Shown here piece by piece: positions 16,469 through 28,044 of a stretch of 64,000 bases of DNA. The stretch covers positions 182,736 to 246,735 of the forward strand of contig SPIA01000002.1 in NCBI GenBank assembly GCA_004535795.1. The letters run 5' to 3'. The stretch comes from Gammaproteobacteria bacterium LSUCC0057 (lineage in GTDB: Bacteria > Pseudomonadota > Gammaproteobacteria > Pseudomonadales > Porticoccaceae). The notes under the pieces were generated by a model. That model made no database searches and had not been told where the DNA came from. It saw nothing but the letters and a program-made list of their open reading frames with translations. The translations under genes and the position numbers were made by a program. Numbering within the stretch: the stretch's first letter is position 1; every line of letters starts with the position of its first letter.

Positions 16469-18361
16469 CTAGTTCTGCTCCAGTATGGCAGCGATTTCCA
16501 ACCACGTCTCTTCGGCGCTGTGCAACTGCCGCCGCCACTCGCCCTGCTCGGCCAACTTGGCTTTTAACGCCGCGCGGTTGTCGTCACTGTAAGCGTCGGG
16601 GGCGGACAACCACTGTTCGACCGCCTGCAGCTGCTCATTGAGCGTCTGCAGCTGGCGTTCAATCTGTTGCTGCTGCTTGCGCAGCGGGGCCAGCTCGGCG
16701 CGGCGCTGCGCGGCCGCTTGGCGGTCGGCGCGCCGGTCTGGCGCAGCGACTACCGCCGCCGGTGCCACTGCAGCGGCACTACTGGACTCGGCGAGGCGAT
16801 GCTGGTAGTCGTGCAAGTCGCCGTCAAATGGCTGCAGCGCGCCATCGGCAACCAGATAAAACTGATCGACACTGTTGCGCAGCAGATGGCGATCGTGCGA
16901 GATCAACACCAACGCACCCTGATAGGCGTTGAGTGCCTCGGCTAACGCTTGGCGCATATCGATGTCGAGATGGTTGGTGGGCTCATCGAGCAACAACAAG
17001 TTGGGCCGCTGCCAGATGATCAGAGCGAGGGCTAAACGCGCTTTCTCACCGCCAGAAAAGTCTCTGACCGGCGCCTCCACGGCGTCGCCGCGAAAATCAA
17101 AACCACCCAAAAAGTCGCGCATCTTCTGCTCGCTGGCACGCTCCTCACCACTCTCTGGCAGACGCTGTAGATGCAGTAGCGGCGACGCAGCCACATCCAG
17201 CGCCTCAAGCTGCTGCTGGGCAAAATAGCCAATGCGCAACCGCGTCCCTTCGATGCGCTCGCCGGCGACCAGTGCCAGCTCTGCGGTCAGGGTTTTAATC
17301 AGAGTGGTTTTGCCGGCGCCATTGGCGCCGAGCAGACCGATCCGGGCGCCGGGCTGCAACTCTAAATTGACCCCCTCGAGCACCGTGCGGCCCGGGTAGC
17401 CGAGAGTCGCCTGGCTGAGATTGAGCAGTGCGCCGCTGCCGGTCGGGCTGTCGGGAAAGCGAAAACTAAACGGCGAGTCGACGTGGGCGGCGGCGATCTC
17501 ATCCATGCGCGCCAACTCTTTTAAGCGGCTCTGGGCCTGACGCGCCTTGCTGGCCTTGTAGCGGAAGCGGGCGACAAAGGCCTCCACTTCGCTGCGCCGC
17601 ACCCGCTGCTTCTCGGCCATCGCCGCCTGCAGCGCCAGCCGCTCGGCGCGAATGCGCTCGTAGCTACTGTAATTGCCGCTGTAACTGACCAAGCTGTCGC
17701 CCTCAATACGTACGATGCGGTTGACCACCGCATCGAGAAAGTCGCGATCGTGGGAGATGATCACCAGCGTGCCGGCATAGCGCTGCAGCCAGCGCTCCAA
17801 CCACAGGGTGGCATCGAGATCGAGGTGGTTGGTCGGTTCGTCGAGCAGCAACAGATCGGAACGGGCGATCAAGGCGCGAGCCAAATTGAGGCGAATCTGC
17901 CAGCCACCCGAGAATTCGCCAACCTGGCGAGCGCCATCGCCGGCGGCAAAACCGAGTCCGTCGAGTAACTGCTCGGCGCGGTTGGCGGCGGTGTAGCCAT
18001 CGATCTCATCGAGCCGCTGATAGCCCTCGGCCAAGCGCTGATCATCGCCGCTGGCCGCTGCTGCGGCGATCTGCGCCTCTGCCGCCCGCAGCTGCTGGTC
18101 GCCGTCGAGCAGATAGTCCAGTGCGGTGCGCTCGACCCCTTCGACCTCCTGCGCCATGTGCGCCACGCGCCAGCTGGCCGGCATCGACAGCTCGCCGGCA
18201 TCGAGCGACAACTGCCCGCACAGTAGTTTAAACAGCGAACTTTTACCGGAGCCGTTGGCGCCGATCAGGCCGACTTTATGGTCGGCATGGATGCGAAGCT
18301 GGGCGTCATTAAACAGCTGCTTGGCGCCGCGGCGCAGCTGGGCCTGTCGCAGTTCAATCAC
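16469..18361 (-). CDS. ABC-F ATPase, YheS type
   Basis: 630 residues, two ABC domains and a C-terminal coiled coil, as in E. coli YheS. First Walker A GANGSGKSS (34-42), signature FSGGWQIRLNLARAL, LLLDEPTNHLDLD; second Walker A GANGAGKTT, signature FSGGEKARLALAL. ABC-F proteins act on ribosomes to relieve stalling; they have no membrane domains. The start is GTG (18361), overlapping the YpeB-like gene by eight bases, so the two are translationally coupled. A second ABC-F gene (ettA) lies 7 kb away. Confidence 0.92.
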   Translation of the reverse strand: MIELRQAQLRRGAKQLFNDAQLRIHADHKVGLIGANGSGKSSLFKLLCGQLSLDAGELSMPASWRVAHMAQEVEGVERTALDYLLDGDQQLRAAEAQIAAAAASGDDQRLAEGYQRLDEIDGYTAANRAEQLLDGLGFAAGDGARQVGEFSGGWQIRLNLARALIARSDLLLLDEPTNHLDLDATLWLERWLQRYAGTLVIISHDRDFLDAVVNRIVRIEGDSLVSYSGNYSSYERIRAERLALQAAMAEKQRVRRSEVEAFVARFRYKASKARQAQSRLKELARMDEIAAAHVDSPFSFRFPDSPTGSGALLNLSQATLGYPGRTVLEGVNLELQPGARIGLLGANGAGKTTLIKTLTAELALVAGERIEGTRLRIGYFAQQQLEALDVAASPLLHLQRLPESGEERASEQKMRDFLGGFDFRGDAVEAPVRDFSGGEKARLALALIIWQRPNLLLLDEPTNHLDIDMRQALAEALNAYQGALVLISHDRHLLRNSVDQFYLVADGALQPFDGDLHDYQHRLAESSSAAAVAPAAVVAAPDRRADRQAAAQRRAELAPLRKQQQQIERQLQTLNEQLQAVEQWLSAPDAYSDDNRAALKAKLAEQGEWRRQLHSAEETWLEIAAILEQN

Positions 18362-18602
18362 GGCGGTCGTCAGCGTTAAATTGCGCTGTGCAGCCGGGGC
18401 TGCGCAGTGGGTCGAGCAGCCGTCGCTGGCCGTTGCTGTGGATCTCCAGCGCCAACGCCAACAGTAGCCCCAATTCGCCCGAAGGAAACCCGCGGCGCCG
18501 GAACCAGAGCAGGTACTCCTCCGGCAGGTCGATCAGCACGCGGCCGGCATAGCGGCCGAATGGCATCGTCTGTCGGGCCAATTTTTTTAACATTTCCTGC
18601 AC
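18354..18602 (-). CDS. DUF3820 / YpeB-like small protein
   Basis: 82 residues from the GTG at 18602. The diagnostic core is TMPFGRYAGRVLIDLPEEYL followed by LWFRRRGFPSGELG and EIHSNG, matching DUF3820 proteins such as E. coli YpeB (84 residues). The GTG gives the family length and has GGAG eleven bases upstream; an ATG at 18593 and a longer frame to 18683 are alternatives, but the long version would intrude on the divergent gene's promoter. Function unknown. It overlaps and probably couples to the ABC-F gene. Confidence 0.83.
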   Translation of the reverse strand: MQEMLKKLARQTMPFGRYAGRVLIDLPEEYLLWFRRRGFPSGELGLLLALALEIHSNGQRRLLDPLRSPGCTAQFNADDRRD

Positions 18603-18704
18603 TGTGGCGACATCTCCATTGGCGCTGTGTAGAGTGGTAGCCAGCGCCGGGTCGCTATGATAGAACAGCCGCAGGCCGACCAACAGAAAAACTCGAGATC
18701 ACCG

Positions 18705-21530
18705 ATGAACGACCGCTCACCACTGACCATCGCGCTGCACTGCACACTGTTCAGTATCGCCCTGAGCAGCTGCCAGCTGCTAACCGGCGACACTGCCAGC
18801 AACGCTGCCAGCGATCACCCGAGCGCCGCTGCAATGGTTGAACAGCTCGCCAACGGCCAGTTTGATCAACTCGGTCATATTCAAATTGCCAGCGATCAGA
18901 TCGCCCCGGTCAGCGCTAGCGCCAGCCGCCCCCACCAACTGCTGGTGCTGCCGGTGGCGTTTGCCGACGCCGACTTCGAGCGTTACAGCGACGCCAGCGA
19001 TGGCGTACAACGCAACCGCGACTACCTGCAACAGGCGCTGTTTGGTCGCGACCGCGACGGCGCGGCGCTGCCCGGCACCCTGCCGCACTACTACCTGCAG
19101 CAGTCCAGCGGCCGCTACCATATCGACGGCCATGTGCTGGCACCGGTGACCCTCAACCACTCGCTGGCCGAATTTGGCCGGCCGCTGCGCAACAGCGACG
19201 GCAGCTGGCGCAACGACAGCAAACCCAGCCGGCTAGTGACGGCAGCCATCGCCGCCGCCTACGCCGCCAACCCGGATTACGACTGGCACCAGCACGACAT
19301 CTGGGACCCGACCGATTATGACCAAGACGGCAACCGCGACGAGCCCGACGGTTATATCGACCACCTTGTGGTGGTTTACGCCGGCAAAGCGCAGTCCTCC
19401 TGTCACGGCCTGCACAAACTCCAGCAGCGCTTCACTGCCGACCAAGATGAGCAGATTTTTGACACTCTTAACGCGGCACAGCTCGAGTGCGCCAACCGCA
19501 TCTGGCCGCACCGCAGCGCCATCACCGAAAACTTAGCCGGCGGCCCCACCCTAGGCGAGACTCAGCACACCCGCGGCGGCGTCGCAGTGACCCCACAGCT
19601 GTGGCTCTACGACTACAACATGCAGTCTGAGTACACCGATGTCTCTACCTTTATTCATGAGTTCGGCCACTCGCTGGGGCTACCCGACCTCTACGCCTCG
19701 CGCACCAACAACTCCACCGCTAGCTGGGAGCTGATGTCGGCCACTACGGCGCCCGAGCCGCAGGCGCTGAGCAGCTGGTCGCGGATGATGCTCGGCTGGC
19801 TGCAGCCGTGCGTAGTGCGCCCGCCGCAATTTGGCGGTGCCACCAGCGGCAGCGTGACACAGCGGGTCATGAATGCACCCGAAAGCGGTCAGCCCAACTG
19901 CGCCGCCACTATGGTGGTACTGCCGCCCAAGCTGCGCCAGCTCGAGCTCGGCCCTCTGGGCCCCCAGCAAGGCCGGCTCGCCGCCTACAGCGGTCAGGGC
20001 AACGATCTGCAGCGCAGCTTGTCACGGCGCTTTGATCTGCGTAGCACAACCGCACAGAGCGGCCCGCTGGAGATGCGTTTTGATACCTGGTTCGACATTG
20101 AGGCGGATTGGGACTACCTCTATGTCGAGCTCAAAGACGGTGACGGCCGCTATAAGCGGCTGCTGCCCAGCGACCGCTTTGACGCCGTCGCTGGCTCGGT
20201 AATGCCGGCTGCGCAGGGCCACGAAGGCAGCGGATCGCGACCCGGACTGACCGGTTTTTCTGGCGATTTGGATGGCGATGGCCGGGTTGAAAGCCACCCA
20301 GCATGCGATCCACGACAACCGCGACCCACCGCCGAGCAGCAGCTCAACGACCCCCGCCCCGACCCCTGCAGTGTGCCTCTGTGGGTCACCGCGCGGTTCG
20401 ACCTCGCCCCCTGGCGCGGCGAGATTATTGAGCTGCGCTGGCACTACTTTACCGATGGCGCCGCAGTCAACGACGGCGCACTGATCGACAACATCGCGAT
20501 ACCGGCTATCGACTATTATGAGGACTTCGAGTCTGCCGACGCGCTGGCCGCTGAACACGGCTGGCAAAACAACGGCTTCAGCCTCTCCGGTGGCGAGCAC
20601 ACGCTGCCGGTACCCCACTACTTATTACTGGAGTACCGCGACCCCTACGCGGTGTTTGCCGGCGGCCACAATTACGACGCCAATCTCGCCAAGCCCGGCC
20701 TGCTGTTCTACCCCGACGGTGAGCAGCCACAACCGGCGTTCAAAGCGCTGAGCATTAACTACCGCCCCGGACTGCTGGTCTGGTATTACAACGGCGAGTA
20801 CCTGTGGAGCCAGAACGAGCCGGCGCAAAATGGCCCCGGCAACGGCTTTTTACTGCTGCTCGACAGCACCCCGCAGGAGTTCGCGCTACCCGGCCTCGAG
20901 ACGCAGCTACAGCGCACTGTCGATGGCTGGCGCTTCTATGAGTTCGACGCCGCACAGCAGCCACTGCTCGCCGAGCGCTACGCCGCCACCGCCTGTTTTT
21001 TACGCCGCGCCGACTACTTTGCCAGCGAGCTGCGCGACCACTACCGCCAACTCTGCGGCGACCGCCCGGCACCGGCGGTGGAGGCGCTGCACTACCGCGG
21101 CCGGCCTCTGTTGTACGGTTTCACCCTCATCAACGAGCTGCTGCCAGGCGCCGCGCGCCAGCAGTACAAAGCGGCCAGTAGCTTTTACGATATGCAGCCC
21201 AGAGCCGGGCAGCCGTTTTACCGCCTCTATGACCGCCTGCTGCGCAACCGCCACAGCGCCGATGCGCCGTTTGCCTTGACGCCGTTTGCCGAGGGCATCC
21301 AGCACTGGCAACTCGACGACAACGGCGCTGTGGTGACCGAGCGCAGCCAACCGTTTGCCGCCGTCAGTCAGTTTGATGGACGCGAACCCCAACGCTATCT
21401 CAACCCTAAATTACCCTACGGCAGCGCCGCGCTGCCATCGATTCCGTTTAGCTTTAAGCTGCTCCCCAGCACCGAGCTCGACCCCCCAGGCAGTGTCATC
21501 AACGTGCAGTTCCAGTGGCACCCTGAGTGA
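18705..21530 (+). CDS. M6-family metalloprotease lipoprotein
   Basis: 941 residues. The signal peptide ends in a lipobox, IALSSC, so it is probably a lipoprotein; this decides for the ATG at 18705 over one at 18657. The M6 (immune inhibitor A-like) catalytic motif HEFGHSLGLPD starts at about His318. The pre-catalytic region contains FADADFERYSD and YYLQQSSGRYHIDG as in M6 proteases. Two Asp-rich loops, DYDQDGNRDEPDG and DLDGDGRV, look like calcium sites. A C-terminal region of about 500 residues probably forms beta-sandwich domains. Likely a secreted or surface protease; substrate unknown. Confidence 0.88.
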   Translation: MNDRSPLTIALHCTLFSIALSSCQLLTGDTASNAASDHPSAAAMVEQLANGQFDQLGHIQIASDQIAPVSASASRPHQLLVLPVAFADADFERYSDASDGVQRNRDYLQQALFGRDRDGAALPGTLPHYYLQQSSGRYHIDGHVLAPVTLNHSLAEFGRPLRNSDGSWRNDSKPSRLVTAAIAAAYAANPDYDWHQHDIWDPTDYDQDGNRDEPDGYIDHLVVVYAGKAQSSCHGLHKLQQRFTADQDEQIFDTLNAAQLECANRIWPHRSAITENLAGGPTLGETQHTRGGVAVTPQLWLYDYNMQSEYTDVSTFIHEFGHSLGLPDLYASRTNNSTASWELMSATTAPEPQALSSWSRMMLGWLQPCVVRPPQFGGATSGSVTQRVMNAPESGQPNCAATMVVLPPKLRQLELGPLGPQQGRLAAYSGQGNDLQRSLSRRFDLRSTTAQSGPLEMRFDTWFDIEADWDYLYVELKDGDGRYKRLLPSDRFDAVAGSVMPAAQGHEGSGSRPGLTGFSGDLDGDGRVESHPACDPRQPRPTAEQQLNDPRPDPCSVPLWVTARFDLAPWRGEIIELRWHYFTDGAAVNDGALIDNIAIPAIDYYEDFESADALAAEHGWQNNGFSLSGGEHTLPVPHYLLLEYRDPYAVFAGGHNYDANLAKPGLLFYPDGEQPQPAFKALSINYRPGLLVWYYNGEYLWSQNEPAQNGPGNGFLLLLDSTPQEFALPGLETQLQRTVDGWRFYEFDAAQQPLLAERYAATACFLRRADYFASELRDHYRQLCGDRPAPAVEALHYRGRPLLYGFTLINELLPGAARQQYKAASSFYDMQPRAGQPFYRLYDRLLRNRHSADAPFALTPFAEGIQHWQLDDNGAVVTERSQPFAAVSQFDGREPQRYLNPKLPYGSAALPSIPFSFKLLPSTELDPPGSVINVQFQWHPE

Positions 21531-21632
21531 GAAAATAATTCAGCGCCGTCAACCGCAGCGCAACGCATCCGTTATAGCGGGTGTGGATGCCACACTGCAC
21601 CACTGCCAACCCACTTTTCTGGAGCAACCATC

Positions 21633-21980
21633 ATGAGCCAACACCGACTCGCCAAACTTTGCCTAGTCACCGCCAGCTGTGCGCTGGCAACACTGCTATC
21701 GACCAGCGCGCTGGCCGATAAAAAACCACCGCGCAGCGACCGCGATCGCGATATGTTTGCTCGGGTAGACAGCGATGGCGACGGCTACATCAGTGCCGCC
21801 GAGCACGCCGCCGGCATCGCCGCGATGACCGAAAAAATGAACCAGCGCTTCACCGCTATGGATGCCGATGGCGACGGCCGGGTCTCGGCGCAAGAGGCCA
21901 AGGAACACCACCAGGCGCTGCGCGCTGAACGCCGTGACAGGCGCGACCATTATCGCGAGCAGGATCGCGACCGCGACTGA
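21633..21980 (+). CDS. Secreted EF-hand calcium-binding protein
   Basis: 115 residues. Signal peptide (about 1-28, cleavage after ALA). Two EF-hand loops, DSDGDGYISAAE and DADGDGRVSAQE, each with Asp at positions 1, 3 and 5 and Glu at 12. The tail is very rich in Arg and Asp (ERRDRRDHYREQDRDRD). The ATG has a TGGAGC site upstream. It follows the M6 protease gene by about 100 bases in the same direction; a shared calcium-dependent extracytoplasmic role is possible but only inferred. Confidence 0.88.
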   Translation: MSQHRLAKLCLVTASCALATLLSTSALADKKPPRSDRDRDMFARVDSDGDGYISAAEHAAGIAAMTEKMNQRFTAMDADGDGRVSAQEAKEHHQALRAERRDRRDHYREQDRDRD

Positions 21981-21991
21981 CACCTGACAGT

Positions 21992-22008
21992 GCCCCAATA
22001 TTTGGGGC
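21992..22008 (+). terminator. Hairpin after the EF-hand gene
   Basis: Perfect stem GCCCCAA / TTGGGGC (7 bp) with a TAT loop, 11 bases after the EF-hand stop. There is no U-tract right after it on the plus strand (ACAACAAAAAT follows), so it may be only a weak terminator or an mRNA end-protecting structure. Confidence 0.35.
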
Positions 22009-22100
22009 GCACAACAAAAATAGCCGTATAGCGGTGCTCGACTGGCAATTTCAGCTGTGCCGCTTAAGATGTGCAGCCCAGCGATTGATAGAGCTCGAGC

Positions 22101-24977
22101 ATGCACTCCGACCCCGACAGCGACACTGCCAACACACCGACAGCCGGCCAGCGCTGGATCAATGAGGCCGAGCTAGAGCTGGGCTTGGCGACACTGCTCG
22201 ACAGCGACCAGCGCACCCTGACACTGCTGTTTGCCCAGAGTGAAGAGAGCCGCTGCTACGCCCGTGAATCGGCTCCACTGGTGCGTATCCGCTTTGCTGC
22301 CGGCGACACTATCCACTTCTACCCCAGCGCCGACCCACAGCAGCCGCTGCAGCGCAGTGACGTCCTCGAGGTGGTCGCCGACCACGGCTTGCTGTTTTAC
22401 CGCATCGACTGCGACGGCAGCGAAACAGTGGTTCCGGAGGGCTGGATCGATCCCTTCATGCCACTGCACCGACCGACGCTGCGGCTGTTTAGCGGCCAGT
22501 TTGATGCCGGCCACTGGTTTGAGCTGCGCCACAGCGCTCGACAGGCGGCGCAGCGGCAGGCGCTCGACCCACTGCGCGGACTCAGCAGTGGCCGCATTGC
22601 GCTGCTGCCCCATCAGCTCTACATCATCCACGAGGTAGCTGGCCGACGCCGGCCGCGGGCACTGCTAGCCGACCAAGTGGGCCTTGGCAAAACGATCGAA
22701 GCCGGCGCCATCATCAACAGCCAGCTGCTCAACGGCCGCGCCGAACGGGTGTTAATCGCGGTGCCGGCGGCGCTGCAACACCAGTGGCTGGTCGAGTTGC
22801 GGCGCCGCTTTCATCTCAACCCAACGCTGCTCGACGCCGAGCGCCTGCAGCTGCTCGCCGAACAGAGCGACGGCAACCCCTTCGAGCAGTGCCAGCTGGC
22901 TATCTGTGCGCTCGATCTTATCAGCGAACCGCACTGGGCAGCGCTGGCGGTGGCGGCCGGCTGGGATCTAGTCGTCGTCGATGAGGCCCACCACCTGCAG
23001 TGGCACCCGCAACCCGAGCAGGTCAGCGCCGAGTACCGCACCGTTGAACAGCTCAGCGCTGTCAGCAGCGGCCTGCTGCTACTCACAGCGACACCGCAAC
23101 AACTGGGCATCGAGAGCCACTTCGCTCGCCTGCGGCTACTCGATCCGCAGCGCTTCACCTCGCTGCAACAGCTCGAGCAGGATCAGCACAACCTGGTGCC
23201 GCTGGCTGCTGCCATTGACGAGATTGAACGCGGCAGCGGCCTCTCACCGCGCAGCCAAGCGTTTTTAGCGGAGCGGCTCAGCGATGACCAACGGCAACTG
23301 CTGGCGCAGTGGCAGCAGTGCCCTACCGACGACCAGTTACAGCACCAGCTGTGCCACGCCCTGCTCGACTACCACGGCACTGGGCGAGTGTTGTTTCGCA
23401 ACAGTCGCGTCGCAGTCGGCGGCTTTGCCGCGCGCAGCGTCCACCCCGAGCTGCTGGCGCCACCGGCGCAGTACACGGCAGAGGCGTTGGCTAGCCCAAC
23501 CCCCGAACAACACTACCGCGACGCCGGTGGCAGCGACTGGACGCAGATCGACCCACGCGTGGCGTGGCTGCTCAACAAACTCAAGCAGAGCCCTGGCGAC
23601 AAGTTGTTAGTGATTATTCACTGCGAAGAGAGCGCCCTAGATCTAGTTGACTACCTGCGCATCCGTCGCGGCATCTTGGCCGCGGTATTCCACCCGCAGA
23701 TGAGCGTTGTCGAGCGCGACCGCGCCGCTGCGATGTTTGCCGACGACCCCGACTGCCCACTGCTGATCTGTTCGGAGATCGGCAGCGAGGGGCGCAACTT
23801 TCAGTTTGCCCATCAGCTGGTGCTGCTCGATCTCCCGCGCAACCCAGATCTGCTCGAACAGCGCATTGGCCGTCTCGACCGCATCGGCCAGCGCCACACT
23901 GTACAAATTTATCTGCCGCTGCTGGCCGACTCGGCACAACAACAGCTACTGCGCTGGCACCACCAAGCGGCCAACGCCATCGCCCAACACAACCCCGCTG
24001 CCGAACCGCTCTACCGCGAGTTTGCCGACCGCTTGACCACTACTACCCCCGCTGGCGCTGACTTCGAGGCGCTGCTGTGTGAAGCGGCACAACGCAATCA
24101 GCAGCTCAACAGCGAACTCGAGCACGGCCGCGACCGCCTGCTCGAGCGCAACAGCTGCCGGCAACCGCAGGCCGATCAACTCGTTCGCTCCTTAGAGCAG
24201 GCCGACAGTGACCCGCAGTTAATACAGTACATGGCACTGTTGCTAGACAGCTGGGGAGTCGAGCGCGAGCCGTTAGATGCACACAGCTGGGTGCTGCGGC
24301 CGAGCAGCGAGATGACCGAACCGCTGCCACTGCTCGACGACTGCGGAGTGTCTGTGACCTTCGATCGCGCCACTGCGCTGCGCCGCGAAGAGCTGGCGTT
24401 CCTGCACTGGGACCACCCACTGGTGACCGCCGCCAGCGAGCAGTTACTGCGCAGTAGCCGCGGCAACACCACCCTGGCGACACTCGACGGGCGTCCGCTG
24501 CAGCAGGCCGGTATCGCCGCTGGCTCTATTCTGCTCGAGCTCTGCTACCTGCTCGAGGCGCCGCAAGGCAACAACCGCTATCTGCCGCCGACCACTGCGC
24601 GCTGGCTGTTTGATGAACAGGGCCGCAACTTAGCCGGCCCGCTCAAGCCCGAACTGCTCAGCAAGCTGTGCAAACCGGTTGGCCGCCGGCTGGCGGCGCA
24701 GGCAGCCAAAAGCAAGCAAGCGACGCTGCGGCGGCTGCTCGCTGTGGGCGAGCAGAGCGCCAGAGAGGCCTCGGCGCAACTCACCGCTGCAGCTACTGCT
24801 GGCGCCGAACAGCAGCTGCGCCGCGAACAGCAGCGGCTCACCGCACTGGCTGCGCGCAACCCGCTGTTTGACAGCGGCGAACTCGAGGCACTGGCCGCCG
24901 AGCGTCGACGCGTTGCCGAGCAACTGCGCCAACTGCAGCTGCGCCTAGACGCCATTCGGGTGATTGTAGTGACCTAA
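22101..24977 (+). CDS. rapA: RapA, RNA polymerase recycling SWI2/SNF2 ATPase
   Basis: 958 residues (E. coli 968). It binds RNA polymerase and helps recycle it after transcription. Two N-terminal Tudor-like domains (about 15-105), then a Snf2 helicase core with Walker A DQVGLGKTIEAG, DEAH box VVDEAHHLQW, motif III LLLTATPQQ, and the C-terminal motifs GSEGRNFQFAHQ and EQRIGRLDRIGQ. The C-terminal RapA-specific domains are complete. No clear promoter is visible in the 120 bases upstream. Confidence 0.96.
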   Translation: MHSDPDSDTANTPTAGQRWINEAELELGLATLLDSDQRTLTLLFAQSEESRCYARESAPLVRIRFAAGDTIHFYPSADPQQPLQRSDVLEVVADHGLLFYRIDCDGSETVVPEGWIDPFMPLHRPTLRLFSGQFDAGHWFELRHSARQAAQRQALDPLRGLSSGRIALLPHQLYIIHEVAGRRRPRALLADQVGLGKTIEAGAIINSQLLNGRAERVLIAVPAALQHQWLVELRRRFHLNPTLLDAERLQLLAEQSDGNPFEQCQLAICALDLISEPHWAALAVAAGWDLVVVDEAHHLQWHPQPEQVSAEYRTVEQLSAVSSGLLLLTATPQQLGIESHFARLRLLDPQRFTSLQQLEQDQHNLVPLAAAIDEIERGSGLSPRSQAFLAERLSDDQRQLLAQWQQCPTDDQLQHQLCHALLDYHGTGRVLFRNSRVAVGGFAARSVHPELLAPPAQYTAEALASPTPEQHYRDAGGSDWTQIDPRVAWLLNKLKQSPGDKLLVIIHCEESALDLVDYLRIRRGILAAVFHPQMSVVERDRAAAMFADDPDCPLLICSEIGSEGRNFQFAHQLVLLDLPRNPDLLEQRIGRLDRIGQRHTVQIYLPLLADSAQQQLLRWHHQAANAIAQHNPAAEPLYREFADRLTTTTPAGADFEALLCEAAQRNQQLNSELEHGRDRLLERNSCRQPQADQLVRSLEQADSDPQLIQYMALLLDSWGVEREPLDAHSWVLRPSSEMTEPLPLLDDCGVSVTFDRATALRREELAFLHWDHPLVTAASEQLLRSSRGNTTLATLDGRPLQQAGIAAGSILLELCYLLEAPQGNNRYLPPTTARWLFDEQGRNLAGPLKPELLSKLCKPVGRRLAAQAAKSKQATLRRLLAVGEQSAREASAQLTAAATAGAEQQLRREQQRLTALAARNPLFDSGELEALAAERRRVAEQLRQLQLRLDAIRVIVVT

Positions 24978-25084
24978 TTGTTGCTGCTGGAGACTCACCC
25001 CAGCGCGCACATTCGTTTACAATTCACCCCTGTTATCGCGCTGCTACCCAGCGCTTGCCACCACTGTTAGCTGTGAGACCCGCT

Positions 25085-26749
<1,665 letters not shown>

Positions 26750-26759
26750 GGAGTCGGCG

Positions 26760-27194
26760 ATGAGTTCTATCTGGCACCAAACCCCCACCGTGGCGATGCT
26801 CAACGCCATTATGCAGCGCGGCACCATCATGCAGCAGATCGGCATCGAGGTGACTGAAGTCGGCGAGGATTTTTTGCGCGGCACCATGCCCGCCGACCAC
26901 CGCACCCACCAGCCCTACGGGGTGGTTCACGGCGGCGCCAACGTAGTGCTGGCGGAGACCTTGGGCAGTTCGGCCGGCTACTGCTGCGTCGACCCCGAGC
27001 GCTTTCAGGTCTACGGCCAGGAGGTCGCAGCTACCCACATTCGCTCAGTGAGCAGCGGCATCGTCACCGGCACCGCGCGGCCGGTACACCTCGGCCGCAC
27101 CTCACAGGTCTGGGAGATCCGTATAGAAGATGAGCGCGGCAAGCTCACCTGCATCAGCAAGCTGATTTTAGCCGTGGTTGAGAAGCGCGCTTAA
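26760..27194 (+). CDS. Hotdog-fold acyl-CoA thioesterase (PaaI/YdiI-like)
   Basis: 144 residues, single hotdog domain. The motif GVVHGGANVVLAETLGS (about 57-73) contains the HGG turn and the catalytic Glu of the YdiI/MenI-PaaI group, followed by the SS..G.V.G.A.P.H.GR..QVW strand pattern. Such enzymes hydrolyse acyl-CoAs, including DHNA-CoA or phenylacetyl-CoA-type thioesters; the substrate cannot be told. A GAGGAG site precedes the ATG. Its stop overlaps the stop of the convergent membrane-protein gene by four bases (TTAA). Confidence 0.85.
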   Translation: MSSIWHQTPTVAMLNAIMQRGTIMQQIGIEVTEVGEDFLRGTMPADHRTHQPYGVVHGGANVVLAETLGSSAGYCCVDPERFQVYGQEVAATHIRSVSSGIVTGTARPVHLGRTSQVWEIRIEDERGKLTCISKLILAVVEKRA

Positions 27195-28042
27195 CCGGCG
27201 CCGACGGGCGCAGGTTCTGCCGTCTCGGCCTGCCAGCGGAACAGATTGAGTTCAATAAAGACAAAGGCGATCAGCCAGATCGCTGCGTCCCAGCCATCCA
27301 ACCAGTCGCCCATGGCTATCCAACAGACCACCGCTACGGCCAACAGCAGATAGAGCACCAACTTCGTGTAGCGGCTGATGGTGAGCAGCAGGCCATTCAG
27401 CCGCCCGCGCAGCTGCAGCCAGACATCGCCCTCGAGCACTACCACCACCAACAGCCAGGCGCCGGAGTTGATCAAGTCCAACCACGCCAAGCGCTGCACC
27501 AACAACCAGCTCTCGGCGCTGCCAACCGCCAACTCGCGGTTGTGCAGCAACCAGCTGGCATCCGCTTGACTGGCGCAGAGGGCGCTGTCCAACGGGGTAA
27601 ACTCCCCCAGTGAGATCACCTGTTGATAGCCGCGCTCAGCCAGCGCGCAGAGTTGCTCAGGTGCCGCCAGCGGCGTCACTGCGTAGCTGTTGAGCAGCGT
27701 CAGCCAGTAGCCGTAAAAGGCGTAGACGATCACCGAGCCGGCCAGCGCCCGCGTCGCCATCAGTGAGTACTGCACCCGTCGCTGGCTGAGCGTGCCATCG
27801 CTGATCACCCAGGTCTCCAACTCAAATAGCAGCAATAGCACCACCCACGCCGCAGTGTCGACCGTTGAGGGAAACAGCGCAATCAGGCTGATGGAGCTAA
27901 AGTCGTCGCCGTAAGCGGCCCGCGCGGCGCTCCAGTCGTCAAAGAAAAACAGCACAATGTTGAGCGTCAACAATGCGTAGATCACATACTTGAACAGGGT
28001 AAACCACGGCAGCGGGCGCGCTGCGCGCGCGGCTGTCGGCAC
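27191..28042 (-). CDS. Multi-pass membrane protein of unknown function
   Basis: 283 residues; not recognised. Five to six hydrophobic segments: about 17-34 (FKYVIYALLTLNIVLFF), 65-78, 100-116, 188-206 (GAWLLVVVVLEGDVWL), 225-245 (VLYLLLAVAVVCWIAM) and 250-268. A region of about 70 residues with Cys131 and Cys155 between the third and fourth segments is probably periplasmic. The start is GTG, two bases after the stop of the DUF4404 gene, so the two form an operon. Confidence 0.7.
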   Translation of the reverse strand: MPTAARAARPLPWFTLFKYVIYALLTLNIVLFFFDDWSAARAAYGDDFSSISLIALFPSTVDTAAWVVLLLLFELETWVISDGTLSQRRVQYSLMATRALAGSVIVYAFYGYWLTLLNSYAVTPLAAPEQLCALAERGYQQVISLGEFTPLDSALCASQADASWLLHNRELAVGSAESWLLVQRLAWLDLINSGAWLLVVVVLEGDVWLQLRGRLNGLLLTISRYTKLVLYLLLAVAVVCWIAMGDWLDGWDAAIWLIAFVFIELNLFRWQAETAEPAPVGAG

Positions 28043-28044
28043 CG

